Of a DNA stretch of 31,070 bases, positions 7,250 through 17,026 are shown in pieces. Position 1 is the first letter of the stretch. Every line of letters starts with the position of its first letter. The DNA is from JBNJEM01 sp051745935 (GTDB lineage: Bacteria > Planctomycetota > Planctomycetia > Pirellulales > Pirellulaceae), in NCBI GenBank assembly GCA_051745935.1, contig JBNJEM010000014.1, forward strand, positions 1 through 31,070, written 5' to 3'. The position numbers and the translations under genes are program-made. The notes beneath the pieces were generated by a model. That model searched no databases. It was not told where the DNA came from and was given only the letters and a program-made list of their open reading frames with translations.

Positions 7250-8002
7250 TCAATCACCCTCGGGTGCCAACACGCGGACGGCATACCGAATCTTCACGGT
7301 GTCGTGCAGTTTTCGGACAAATGCCGCCGCGTGCTCAATCGCGGCACACTGGCGTTTCGCTGCCGGAATGTCACGCTTTCCGCTCTTGATGGTCTGATTC
7401 AGGATCTTCAGCCGCATATGGACCGTCTCCACCGTTTCCAGCGGTTTGTTACCGGGCGCGGCCAACCAAAGGTTCAACGCTCGCCGTTCTCGACCCAAAG
7501 CCGCCAGTTTCTGCTTCAAATGCTTCAAGTAACGGTTCACGTTTCTAGCCGCGCGCGCGACACGATCTTGCGTAAGCTCCACCGCGCGGTTCTGGCCAAG
7601 GATGACTTGGGGAGATACTCGAAGGGCCACGTTCTTGCCACGTTTGACCACGGACAGTCGGATGCGAACATGGCTCGGTTCCTCGAGCCGAATGTCCAAC
7701 GGACGCCCTAGCCGAACGTTGCCCGATTCGGGAACCAGCACGTGTTCACTGGGGAGATCGTCGACCCGTACATCCGTAACCACCACGTCCTCGGGATCGG
7801 CGTTGACGGAAAGGCGTGCATAGACCTCCTTTTTCGATAGATCAAGGGCTACCTTTCGGAAAGGCGAAGATTGTCCGCCCGCGGACGCATCTTCTTCCGC
7901 GTAAAGCGGCGTTCCATCCGACACCAGCCCCCAAGCAAGCCCTATTACGAATGCCAGCACGGTCATCCAATGGCCAAACGTCGACGCGGAAAACCTATCC
8001 AT
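7250..8002 (-). CDS. Secreted protein of unknown function with coiled-coil region
   Basis: 250 residues from ATG 8002, preceded by AGAGGG with about 6 bases spacing. A clear signal peptide is present (MTVLAFVIGLAWGLVSDGTPLYA|EEDA). The mature protein starts with a beta-rich segment (ARLSVNADPEDVVVTDVRVDD...IRLEEPSHVRIRLSVV), followed by Arg/Lys/Leu-rich helices from about residue 145 to 235 that probably form a coiled coil. I do not recognise the family. The frame stays open upstream to 8257, but that part is Arg/Gly-rich and unsupported. It precedes the pcm gene on the same strand. Confidence 0.72.
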   Translation of the reverse strand: MDRFSASTFGHWMTVLAFVIGLAWGLVSDGTPLYAEEDASAGGQSSPFRKVALDLSKKEVYARLSVNADPEDVVVTDVRVDDLPSEHVLVPESGNVRLGRPLDIRLEEPSHVRIRLSVVKRGKNVALRVSPQVILGQNRAVELTQDRVARAARNVNRYLKHLKQKLAALGRERRALNLWLAAPGNKPLETVETVHMRLKILNQTIKSGKRDIPAAKRQCAAIEHAAAFVRKLHDTVKIRYAVRVLAPEGD

Positions 8003-8773
8003 CCGTGCCCTCTTGCGTTTGGCACACACCTGACCAGGCCCCTTATACCACCGCCGTCCTTCCCTGACACAATCCGCGAGCAGATGCGCGCCGCCACCTC
8101 CCGCCGATTTGGACGGGACACGCTTCACGAAAATGATCTCGTCCGTGATCGTGTGAAGCATGAGTGGCGGCCATGGCCTGAGATGGTTCCTGGCCCCTTT
8201 CGATGCCAATCTCGACGACCGAAACGAGTCCTGTGTCAAAGTCCTCGATAACGACATAGCACGCTCCTCCCACCACCGCTCCAGAAGCGGTTGCGATTAT
8301 GAGTCCGTCCGGTTCTATCAGTATGTGCAGTTGGGGGTGGCCGTTTGGGACAAGCGTCGAAAGAGAATTCACCCATCGCGATGCGGACCAGGCATCCGCC
8401 CCAGAGGCCCGCCACGAGTCTCCAACACCCCGTTTTCGCCTCCCCCGGTAGCCTTGTTTTCACCACGCACGGATCACCGCGACCATGGTTCGGCCGCCCC
8501 TGCGTGGCCCGCCACGAGTTGGCTTTCAGTTGACCTCGCCTTCTGTTGCGAGCGCGCGCTGGCGCGGCGAGCGCGTTGGGCCCAGACCCAACCAGCAGCG
8601 TCCCCTGCCAATGAATCACCAAAGAGGACCAAAACCCCTCACGAAAAATCACAAAAATATGGTTTTTCCTCACCCGACGTCTTTAGAAGCGGACGGAAAA
8701 CGGCGAGAGGGGCTGCCAAACCCTTGCATCTTCAGGGGATTGCGCCGGATCCCAGAGGTTTTCCGTCCGGCCC
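8003..8773. other. Intergenic region, possibly with decayed coding sequence
   Basis: No convincing gene. A minus-strand frame at 8372-8043 contains a protein-like stretch (LIIATASGAVVGGACYVVIE), and the adjacent frame continues with MLHTITDEIIFVKRVPSKS. This could be a small gene broken by a frameshift, but I recognise no family. The region ends at an inverted repeat (8690-8769) just past the stop of the giant gene. Confidence 0.35.
8690..8769. repeat. 12-bp inverted repeat downstream of the giant gene
   Basis: CGGACGGAAAAC (8690-8701) is the exact reverse complement of GTTTTCCGTCCG (8758-8769), with 56 bases between. It lies 5 bases past the stop of the 2750-codon gene. It could form a long-loop stem in the 3' end of that mRNA. 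No run of T follows, so it is not a standard intrinsic terminator. Confidence 0.55.
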
Positions 8774-11700
8774 CTAGCCTTCCCCGTTCGCGCGCTTCGA
8801 TCCCCGGTGCCATTCGATGGCCAGAAGAAAACTGCCCAAGAACATGGCGAGCCCGAAGAGGGGGAAGAGTGCAAGCACGATCAGTACGAGACCGCAGCCG
8901 CAGAGCAGCACGAGCGAGACATTACGGCCGGTTCGGGAGCGGGACACGCGGCGCACGATCGCGGCCGCGATCAAGAGGGCCCCGATCATGGCCAGTAGCC
9001 CAACGAAACCGAGCAGTCGTTCCTGCAATTCGCGTTTCACTGGCCGAGCGGTGATGATGACTTCGTGGTCTGGCGTGGTGAAGTGAAAGACTTCCCCTCG
9101 TTTGGGCAGTTGGAAATCCAGGCTGGACAAGCCGCGGCGTGGTCCCATACTCTGGTCCACTTCCGTATACAAATCCGAGGAGGGCGCCCGCCCCCCAGCG
9201 CCGCCTTCTCCGGATTCCCGGCCGCGTGGCTCTTGCTGGCGCTGTTCTTGTTGTTGAATCTTGTCCTCGTAGGCCCGTCCCAGGTCGGCCTTGGTCCGAT
9301 GCTCCGAACGCTCGGCTTTTGGTTGATCGGCCGGCTGGCTTGGTGGAGCTTGCTTCTGAAACACCTGCTGTGCGGCATCCTGTTCCGCCGGCATCTTCGC
9401 TTGTTGCCGCACGCGATAGGATTCTTTCTGTTGCAGCCGTTCCGTGCCGCCTTGGGGGGCTTTACCTTTTTCCCCTGGCTTCGCTTCGATGGGCTTTTTG
9501 GCTGGGGGAGCTTCTTCACTGGCCTGGCCGTCCATGAACCAGTCTTGGTTGAATTGAAACACGGAGGGCCCGCGGGGTTGGGCGGATTGTTCGGGCGCGG
9601 AGAAATTTGAACCGAGTCGAGTGACGCTGTTTTTGGACAGTGTGTTCTCTTGTCGCTCGTAGAATCGATTCAGAATGCCGCGGTTGTCCACGGGTGGCTC
9701 TTCTTGTCCAGCCACGTCGCGTATCTGTTGTTCAGCCGCCTCGAGCACGCGCCGGTTTGATTTCAGCTTCGATTGCAGGGCCTCGTTGGACGTCTTTTGT
9801 TCGATTTCCCGGTGCCACGATTCCAATTGTTTCCCCAGCTTTTCCACGTTATGGATTGCTCGCGAGCGCGAGAATTGATTTGAACTTCGAATGGTTTGCG
9901 TCAACTCCTCAAGCTGTTGCGTTTGGTAGGCGACAAAGCCGGCGTCAAAATCCTCCTCGCCCGCCACTCGCGCCGCCGTCCCGTCAAAGTGATACCAGCG
10001 GTAGGTTTCGGGCAGGTACAACTTGACCTGACTCAATTCGATGTTGATATTCTCCGCGCGGATTATGGGGAACCGGAGTGAACGCGGAAAGCGAAGATCC
10101 CCCACTTGCCCCGCATACTTCAAGACGACCTCGTAGTCCAAGTCCCCCTCTTCGGTCTTTATCAGTGGGATCCGTCTGAGTGTGTCTTGGTTGGCGGCGA
10201 CGCTTTGGGCCGGCTTCACGGGATCTCCGGCGACATGGCTGGTCCAGAGTTCGGCGTTCGGGGGCAAGCGGATTTCCAAGTAGGGCTCGGTGCGATTGTC
10301 GACTTTTAGAAGCATGGAGGCCCGGTAGGCGCCGTTGGGATCGAGCACCAGGGTGGTGCGAGCCAAGCCGATGGTCGCGCCCGCCGTGACCACCCTTTCC
10401 CTTTGTTTGGTCCGGTAGCCGAACGTGGACTCCGCGCCGGGAGCGGTGGCGACGTAGACGCTCGCGAAGTTTCCAGCCTGCAAGCGAGCCGTGAGCTGCT
10501 TCCATTCTCGCGATCCTCTTACCACCGACTCCATCTCCGATACGCCATCGACCACGATCTCGTCACGCCCCGCGTTTTCCAAGGTGACGTAGCGGTTGTT
10601 AACCGTGCCGGTATCGATGATCGGGAGCGGCGCGAGTTGACGTTGCGCCGCGAGCGCGCGATCGTTTTCAACCACGACCCGATATTGGCCAGTAACGGCG
10701 TCCTGAAGGGTCAATTCCACCTGTACATGGTCTTGGTCGTCGAGGGGCGTGATTGTTTTTTGCCGGAGGCGTGGCGCGGAAATGTCAGCGCCGCGCAACC
10801 ACCGGGGCAACCGGAATCTGAGTTGTCGAACGCCGGCCACGGTGATTTCAAAATCGATCAAAACGGTTTCTTGAATATCTCGATACGTCACGCGCACGTT
10901 CGTGATGGTGTTGCAGATCACGCGCGGTTGGCGCGGGGATACCAGGATTTTGCCAGAATACGTGTTGCCACGGTACTCCAGGGCGAGCCGCGCGAGTCCC
11001 CGTTGCTCGGGACTCAACCAGTTCGTGGCCCGTTCCAGTAGCACTTCCTGGCATCCGGAGAGTTCGGCGGTTCGAGCATCCAGTGAGGGATCGGCCTGCA
11101 CCACAATGCTGCCATGTTGCCGGTTGACGTCGAGCACCTCCAGACGCGGTAATTCGGTTTCCTGGTCGGACAGGTGACCGCCGAGCCGGCCTTCGAGCGA
11201 CAACCTGACACTCTCGGCTTTTCCCGCCGAAAAGAACGCGCGCAGCAGGCGACGGTCACCGTTTTTGACCAGCGACCAATCGGTCAGCCCACCGGCCGCG
11301 ACCTGTTTGATTCGGAGCGTGTCGGGAACGGCGACCTCGACGACGTAGATGTCGCGCTGCTGAGTGGATAGTCTGATTTCGCTTTCCAACGTTGATTCCG
11401 TCTCCCCGATCCGAACAATGGTTCGCAATCGGGCTTCCACGGCAGGTTGTATACGGGAGGCGGATATTCGAACCGTGAACGGTGTCGCACTGAACTGGTA
11501 GGCTTGATATCCCCTCGCCTCCAGCGGGCTTTCTTGGTCGCCCACCATGGGAGCCAGTTTCCTAGTGACGCCCTCCCCCTCGGTGCGCGAAACGCCGGTC
11601 GCGTCGAGCGTCCGCAGTTCCAAAATCGGGCTCCGCCGAATTTGGACGGTGCCCCGGTGTAGCGCCGCGTCGGGCACGGATACGACAGGCGTCGTGAAGG

Positions 11701-14700
11701 TCGTCCCGTACCGGTCTCGGCTCGAGTCCTCCGGCTGGGCAGGCGCCCCGCGGGGTCCGTTCTCCCGTGGGTCGGATTCGCGCCCCGCGCTTCCGTTCGC
11801 GCCAGGCCTGGTTCTGGATATCAAAGACGCGCGACGGGACAAGTGGAGTGTGATGGTTTCCTGTTGTTTGACGGCCTTGAGCAACTCCACGTTTAACAGC
11901 GTCCTGTCACCATCCCGCGAACTATCCCATCCTCGCACATTGCTCCCTTCAACGTCTTCCACCAAATAGTCGGATGGGACGTCGAGCCGGAAAACGCCTC
12001 GTTCCGTCTGGCCGAAATTCAACTCAACCTGCCAAACAACCCGCAGCCCGTCTTCACGTACGTCGACCAAAGCGGCGGAGGTGGCGGTCAGTGCTTGATC
12101 GCTCGAGCCCGGGGAAACTTGCGCTCGCCAAGTCACATCCCAAAGACCGTTCTCCCGCAAGGTCAAAGGAAGCACTTGTCCGGCGGCGTCGATTGTTTCG
12201 GTGAGCACGGTCTTTTTCAGGGGGTAGCGAATCGTGGTACCGGGCTCGAGTACCTTCAGCTCCACCGCCGTGGCCTCGGCATGGGGGATGGTGGCACGCG
12301 CTCTCCGCCACCCACCCTGGCGGTCCACGGCTATTCGAATGGTCAGTTCCAGCCGATGATGTCCCTCGCCCTCCACCAGCAACGACAGCATGGCGGGGGC
12401 TCGGGGGGCGGCGTTTTTCGGCCGAGCCTGTTGCTGTTGTGTTTCCCCCGCGCCAGGACGCGGCACAATCGTCTTGAGCCGGGCCGGTTCGCCGTCCAAC
12501 ACGGCGGAGGTGATGACCGCGTTGTTCAAGGCAAGAGGCACATCGACCGGTTGGTCCGAGAAAACTTCAATGTCAACGGTTCCGTCCAGTAGAATGTGTT
12601 CTTCATCCTCGAGTGTCGCCTGGTATTTCGCGCCCGCCAACGAAAACGTGGGCTGCGATGTCTCCTCGCCCATCTTCCGGCCGGGATGTGCCTGGTTCCA
12701 GAGTTCGACGTAGCGCGTGTACGGCACCAACACTCTCGTCGCATGACTCCGCCATCGGGCGTCCTCTGGATCGTAAGGAATCACTACTGCGTCGTCGGGG
12801 ATGCGGATCGGTTGTTCTCGCTGCAATAGCGTTTCGAGCCCCGTTTTCAGCTCTTCCTGCTGCGCTTCGGCAGTCGATCCGAAACCAGCAACGCTTAGTC
12901 CCGCCAGCAAGACGGCTGAAGTGGCCGCGATCGTCGCTCGCGAACTCCTTCCGATCAGCCAGCGAATGGACCGAGTCACCGCCGACAGGATGACCCAAAT
13001 CGGAATTAAAGCCAGCGCGGCGAGCAAAGCATGTTCAAACACGAGTACGAACTCGGTCGTGGGGCCGCCCAGCACGGGTAATCCACAAGAGACAATCGCC
13101 ACGAGCACGACAAACCGAATACGGCTGGCGACGGGACGAGCCATCAACAACAGGCCCCAAACGACCACCGCCAACGCGACACTCAAGGCCAACCACTGCA
13201 TCCGCGTGTTCCGGAACACCGTGATGTCAAGTAACGGCTCCGAGCCCAGACTGCGAAACGTCCGCTCCTCGCCCATTAGCCAGCCAATCTCTTGGTCGGG
13301 ACGATCAATCGTGATGGGCAGGCCGCGGAGCCCTTGTAGCGCCCAGTACTTGCCGGTTTTGATATCCGGCTGCCCCGGATCCGTGGCGGGGGCTTCCCCT
13401 GAACGTGGCTTCCGCGGCGGCGCCCGTTGCCCCATCGGCTGGGCACTTTGTCCCGGGCTGCGTTGTCCTTGAGGCGGCGGGCCTCCTTCCATGCCTCCTC
13501 CCATGCCTCCCATGCCTCCCCCCATGCCTCCCTCGCTCTGTTCATACCCTGACGCCGAGCCATATGGTCCCGAACCACTGGCGTTGTCGCGGGGTTTGCC
13601 AGTCCGATCGCCATCCTGGTGTTCTCGCCCCTCGCCCGGACCGGCCGCGGGTTTCTCACCCAGCGACATGGCGTTGCTTTCGTCCACGAGTCGTGGTTCG
13701 GACGAGGTTTCAACGGGTTCGTCGGTCGTGGCCGTCGCTTCATCGCGCCGCTCGTTGTCGGCGCCGGCAAGCTGCCCCAGTTCCGTGCCGGCCGCCTGGG
13801 ACTGCTGCGCCTGGTTCGATTCCATTTGAGGCGTTAGTGCCCGGGGCGCATCTCGGCCCGGCGGCTCGGAGCGGGCCGATGCCGCCCCTTCATCCCCCGC
13901 GGCAGCCATTGTTCGCCTGGCTTGCCGTGCTCGTCTGGCGAGCATGAAAGGTGGTCCGTGGGCGCCGCCCCCCGCGATGGCGGTGGCCTTGGCAAGGCGC
14001 TGGAGCGGGGATTTGGGATGATCCAGCTGGCTGGAAAACACCGTGCCCCGCTCACGTGATACCGTGTAGCCGGTTGGCAAAACCACGTGCCACACCAGAT
14101 CGACCTGGGGGACCAGCGTGCCCTGGTCCTGTTCGTCGGACAGCAGGCGGAGCCGGGGCGCGCGGGCGCGCACGCGGCCCAGCCAATTCAGTGTTTGAAT
14201 GGGGGTCTGGTAGACCACTCGCAGGTCGCGTTCACCGGTGGATTCCTCGCTCTGCAAACCGAGTAGCACTTGGTTGCCTCGCCGCCGGGGCTTGATCGGT
14301 TTTTGATCGAGAGTCACGGACCAGAGTTCGGTTTCTCGCGGCAACTCGAGCGCCAGGTACGGTACTTTCGTCCGCAGCAGGTATCGCGCGGAGGACTGGC
14401 TGATGCCCGAGTTAGCCAGGAGGGTAACCAGTTCCGCCCGCTTGACAATCGCGGACGGCAGCGGCCGCAACTCGCGCCGCGTGATCCCGACCCGTACCGT
14501 CTCATCGCCCGTGGTGGACGCGAACGTGCCGAGTAACCGGGCCCCCGGCGCATAGTCGGCCTCAACCAATTCTCCCACATCGACCGGCCGCATGTTCGTG
14601 CGCAAGTCGACGTCGAGTGCGGGGTTGCCTTCGATCGAGACCATCTGGGTTTGATAAGCGACCTTGGCGGCGCGCACGAGCGGAAGCGCCAGTTCGTCCG

Positions 14701-17026
14701 GCTCCGGATCGTCCAGCCGCTGGACGTAGTCAATCCCCAAATGAACCATCCCCTTCAGCGGCTTGGCCGGCCGCACGGTCCAGTGATGTCGACCTTCGCG
14801 GGTTGCATGCGAATACTCTTTGAGCTGGAGGCCGTCCAATCCGTGTATTGAGAGTGAGGTGGGAGTGGAATCGGGTAGAGTGAGTTCGAGTTGATTGGCG
14901 TGGGCCCGCTCAATTTGAAACACGACTTCATGGTGAGCCAGCAGCATTCCGTCCTTAATCTGGAAGAACGAGTAGTTTCGCGTCGAGATTTTGGGCTGTT
15001 TCCGTTGAATCAGGAATTCCGCCTGATATTGGTCGCCGGTCACCTGGTACGTTAACTCGCTGCTCGAGTCGGCCAAGCCGAACCGGCCCCGTTCTTTCGC
15101 GTCGAGCGGCACGAGTTTCTCGGTGTTGACCGGGGTGGCCCGCAGATCGCCGTGGGTTTGGACGGCGATGGCCCCCGAGCTTTCTGTCGCGTCTTCCACG
15201 ACAACGCGCGGGAACCGTATCTTTCGGGAGTCCCATTGAGTCAACCACTCGCTGCCGTGCCGAGTGGCCGCGAAAAACATCGTGCGGCTCTTGCCCGGTT
15301 CGATGGTTTCCGGAAGTTTGACGACGTAACGCGCCTGGCCATCCGTTCGGTAGTGGTCAAAAGGCAGCGGCTTGTGGTCGCCGACGTGAAGCTGGTCCAG
15401 CTTCCAGTCGGCCGGCATCTTGAACGCGAAGGTGGTCAGCTTGGACGCTTGGGGCGTGAGTGTGAACCCGCCTTGCAACGCCTGTTTTGGGGCCTCCAAG
15501 GAAAGGAGCAGGTGCGTGGCCACCCGCAGTTCATCTTGCGGGTCTTCCAAGGCGGCGGAGCATTTAAAGTCATCGCCCGGGGCGTAGTACGCGGCGATCG
15601 GCCGAATGGCCGGCGCGCCGGGTTCCGCGTCGAACACGGACGCCGGTAATCCCTCGCGCAAGACGCGCGTGTCCAGCCGGATGAGGTTTTCGGCGGTGAG
15701 GTTGAGCGGTTGCAGTCGCGCTTCCGCAATTAAACCGACCACCGCTACATAACCCGCGACGTCGCGCGGTTTCAGCCGCGGCATGGTCCACTGCCCCAGC
15801 TTCACCGGCGTGCGATTGGCCGAGATGTTGAGTGTTTCGGTTGTTCGCGTTGGTTCGCGCAGTGAAACGTCCAGGATATTGCCGTCCGCTTCCTCGCGCA
15901 CGACCCATTCGGCCATCAAGGGAGAGGTGACTTCCGTCACTTGAACCCCTTGGGGCACGTCGAAGAGGAATCGATCGACCGCCCCGTGAACCACCCGCAT
16001 TTCCGCGGTAATGTGCAGCCGCTCGTAGGAACTCGTCAGTTCGGACACAAGGACCGAACGCGTGACAACCACCCGTTCCTGCCGCAAGCGGCGGTTGTTC
16101 AAGGACATGACCAGGTCCATGACCTCGCTGTCGGGCAGCAGCTCGAAGCGGGTCTCGTCCGCCGCCTCATCGTACGTCCGCCGCGCGACGGCGGCCCCGC
16201 TCTTGACCTCCACATTGCCTGGCACGGCCAGATTCATCGTGGTGCTTCCAGCGGTCGGCAGTTGGAACTGCAGGCTTTGGCGGGCCGCGGTCACGGCGAC
16301 GGGCGCCTGTAATTCAAGATCAAGCCGGTGGTATCCCGTGGTCCGCGCGAAAAGGACCGGTTGGCCACTGGCGTCGCGCCCGATGGGCGCCGGGCGCTGA
16401 TCCAAGCTGGCGCCGCGGAGGGTAACGCCCTGGAAGTTCAGCGGCACCATATGGAGGCCGGGCTCCAGGACTTCGAGATCAATGTGGCCACGAAGCGTGG
16501 CCAGGTTGTCCTCGATCCGCACATCGTACGCGGCGTCCAGCAACACGGTCGCCTCGGGGGCCCGGGCCGGTGGTTCCTGGCGCGCCTTGGCCTCCAAGGC
16601 GCGGTACTCGTCCCGTGTCATGAAGACCCGTTCATTCGGCCCGTTCAAAATCACCGGCAGGTCGCCAAGCGGCACGAACAGGATGCGTTCTTCCCGGGCT
16701 TTCGGTTCGGCTGCCTGGACCAGCCTCGACGACAACATGAACCCGACGGCCAAGAGAACCAGGCAGCAACCGAGCCGCGCGGGCGACATGCCTCTGGGCA
16801 ACGGACGTTTACGGCGCGAGTCCCGGCAAGCGGCGGCCGGGGCCGGCGGGGCGTCTTTGCCACCGGATCGCGTTACAGCGGGCAACCACGCGTGGATACG
16901 ATTCCTTACGGCCCGTGGCAAAATCTGGCTTCCGCTTCCAAAACGCCTTGGATGGCAGGAAATCCGCGTGGTTTGATCATGGCTTTTTCGCCGGAAGCGG
17001 CATGGTTTTCGAAACAGACTAGCCAT
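8774..17026 (-). CDS. Giant two-unit cell-envelope protein, function unknown
   Basis: A 2750-residue product. Order: residues 1-79 a basic leader whose residues 16-41 come from a dispersed palindromic element; 80-107 a signal peptide ending QAAEPK; 110-1020 a beta-rich ectodomain; 1020-1240 a low-complexity Gly/Met/Gln/Pro linker; membrane helices near 1275-1297, 1302-1320 and 1326-1351; 1362-1388 a second signal-peptide-like helix ending STAEAQ; 1390-2370 a second ectodomain; 2380-2640 a Gln/Glu-rich segment; helices near 2670-2692 and 2699-2737. The two halves are homologous: ELWSVTLDQKPIKP (about 901) against ELWTSHVAGDPVKP (about 2257), and LPTGY (about 983) against LPETY (about 2339), both 1356 residues apart. 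The ATG at 17026 has AGGAGG eight bases upstream and overlaps the previous stop by 8 bp. ATG 16789 (MSPARL) would start directly at the signal peptide but has a poor ribosome site. I recognise no catalytic motif. Confidence 0.85.
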   Translation of the reverse strand: MASLFRKPCRFRRKSHDQTTRISCHPRRFGSGSQILPRAVRNRIHAWLPAVTRSGGKDAPPAPAAACRDSRRKRPLPRGMSPARLGCCLVLLAVGFMLSSRLVQAAEPKAREERILFVPLGDLPVILNGPNERVFMTRDEYRALEAKARQEPPARAPEATVLLDAAYDVRIEDNLATLRGHIDLEVLEPGLHMVPLNFQGVTLRGASLDQRPAPIGRDASGQPVLFARTTGYHRLDLELQAPVAVTAARQSLQFQLPTAGSTTMNLAVPGNVEVKSGAAVARRTYDEAADETRFELLPDSEVMDLVMSLNNRRLRQERVVVTRSVLVSELTSSYERLHITAEMRVVHGAVDRFLFDVPQGVQVTEVTSPLMAEWVVREEADGNILDVSLREPTRTTETLNISANRTPVKLGQWTMPRLKPRDVAGYVAVVGLIAEARLQPLNLTAENLIRLDTRVLREGLPASVFDAEPGAPAIRPIAAYYAPGDDFKCSAALEDPQDELRVATHLLLSLEAPKQALQGGFTLTPQASKLTTFAFKMPADWKLDQLHVGDHKPLPFDHYRTDGQARYVVKLPETIEPGKSRTMFFAATRHGSEWLTQWDSRKIRFPRVVVEDATESSGAIAVQTHGDLRATPVNTEKLVPLDAKERGRFGLADSSSELTYQVTGDQYQAEFLIQRKQPKISTRNYSFFQIKDGMLLAHHEVVFQIERAHANQLELTLPDSTPTSLSIHGLDGLQLKEYSHATREGRHHWTVRPAKPLKGMVHLGIDYVQRLDDPEPDELALPLVRAAKVAYQTQMVSIEGNPALDVDLRTNMRPVDVGELVEADYAPGARLLGTFASTTGDETVRVGITRRELRPLPSAIVKRAELVTLLANSGISQSSARYLLRTKVPYLALELPRETELWSVTLDQKPIKPRRRGNQVLLGLQSEESTGERDLRVVYQTPIQTLNWLGRVRARAPRLRLLSDEQDQGTLVPQVDLVWHVVLPTGYTVSRERGTVFSSQLDHPKSPLQRLAKATAIAGGGAHGPPFMLARRARQARRTMAAAGDEGAASARSEPPGRDAPRALTPQMESNQAQQSQAAGTELGQLAGADNERRDEATATTDEPVETSSEPRLVDESNAMSLGEKPAAGPGEGREHQDGDRTGKPRDNASGSGPYGSASGYEQSEGGMGGGMGGMGGGMEGGPPPQGQRSPGQSAQPMGQRAPPRKPRSGEAPATDPGQPDIKTGKYWALQGLRGLPITIDRPDQEIGWLMGEERTFRSLGSEPLLDITVFRNTRMQWLALSVALAVVVWGLLLMARPVASRIRFVVLVAIVSCGLPVLGGPTTEFVLVFEHALLAALALIPIWVILSAVTRSIRWLIGRSSRATIAATSAVLLAGLSVAGFGSTAEAQQEELKTGLETLLQREQPIRIPDDAVVIPYDPEDARWRSHATRVLVPYTRYVELWNQAHPGRKMGEETSQPTFSLAGAKYQATLEDEEHILLDGTVDIEVFSDQPVDVPLALNNAVITSAVLDGEPARLKTIVPRPGAGETQQQQARPKNAAPRAPAMLSLLVEGEGHHRLELTIRIAVDRQGGWRRARATIPHAEATAVELKVLEPGTTIRYPLKKTVLTETIDAAGQVLPLTLRENGLWDVTWRAQVSPGSSDQALTATSAALVDVREDGLRVVWQVELNFGQTERGVFRLDVPSDYLVEDVEGSNVRGWDSSRDGDRTLLNVELLKAVKQQETITLHLSRRASLISRTRPGANGSAGRESDPRENGPRGAPAQPEDSSRDRYGTTFTTPVVSVPDAALHRGTVQIRRSPILELRTLDATGVSRTEGEGVTRKLAPMVGDQESPLEARGYQAYQFSATPFTVRISASRIQPAVEARLRTIVRIGETESTLESEIRLSTQQRDIYVVEVAVPDTLRIKQVAAGGLTDWSLVKNGDRRLLRAFFSAGKAESVRLSLEGRLGGHLSDQETELPRLEVLDVNRQHGSIVVQADPSLDARTAELSGCQEVLLERATNWLSPEQRGLARLALEYRGNTYSGKILVSPRQPRVICNTITNVRVTYRDIQETVLIDFEITVAGVRQLRFRLPRWLRGADISAPRLRQKTITPLDDQDHVQVELTLQDAVTGQYRVVVENDRALAAQRQLAPLPIIDTGTVNNRYVTLENAGRDEIVVDGVSEMESVVRGSREWKQLTARLQAGNFASVYVATAPGAESTFGYRTKQRERVVTAGATIGLARTTLVLDPNGAYRASMLLKVDNRTEPYLEIRLPPNAELWTSHVAGDPVKPAQSVAANQDTLRRIPLIKTEEGDLDYEVVLKYAGQVGDLRFPRSLRFPIIRAENINIELSQVKLYLPETYRWYHFDGTAARVAGEEDFDAGFVAYQTQQLEELTQTIRSSNQFSRSRAIHNVEKLGKQLESWHREIEQKTSNEALQSKLKSNRRVLEAAEQQIRDVAGQEEPPVDNRGILNRFYERQENTLSKNSVTRLGSNFSAPEQSAQPRGPSVFQFNQDWFMDGQASEEAPPAKKPIEAKPGEKGKAPQGGTERLQQKESYRVRQQAKMPAEQDAAQQVFQKQAPPSQPADQPKAERSEHRTKADLGRAYEDKIQQQEQRQQEPRGRESGEGGAGGRAPSSDLYTEVDQSMGPRRGLSSLDFQLPKRGEVFHFTTPDHEVIITARPVKRELQERLLGFVGLLAMIGALLIAAAIVRRVSRSRTGRNVSLVLLCGCGLVLIVLALFPLFGLAMFLGSFLLAIEWHRGSKRANGEG
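16906..16982 (-). repeat. 75-bp palindromic element, copy D, inside the giant gene
   Basis: Minus strand: CCATGATCAAACC ... CCAAGGCGTTTTGGAAGCGG ... GATTTTGCCACGGGCCGTAA. It encodes about residues 16-41 of the 2750-residue protein in the frame SHDQT...FGSGS...LPRAV. A partial second copy (AAACCATGCCGCTTCCGGCG) lies directly 5' (about 16989-17010), separated by an AAAAAGC spacer. The spacer matches the one seen in the tandem copies at 24243-24379. Confidence 0.8.

Noticed and set aside
8236..8673. Minus-strand frame of 145 codons
   Set aside because: It shows no domain, Gly/Arg-rich shadow composition and no ribosome site. The protein-like stretch near 8250-8340 lies in another frame and is at most a relic.
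9065..9610. Plus-strand frame of 181 codons with hydrophobic stretches, antisense to the giant gene
   Set aside because: The hydrophobicity comes from the reverse complement of the Gln/Glu-rich segment of the giant gene. It is a shadow.
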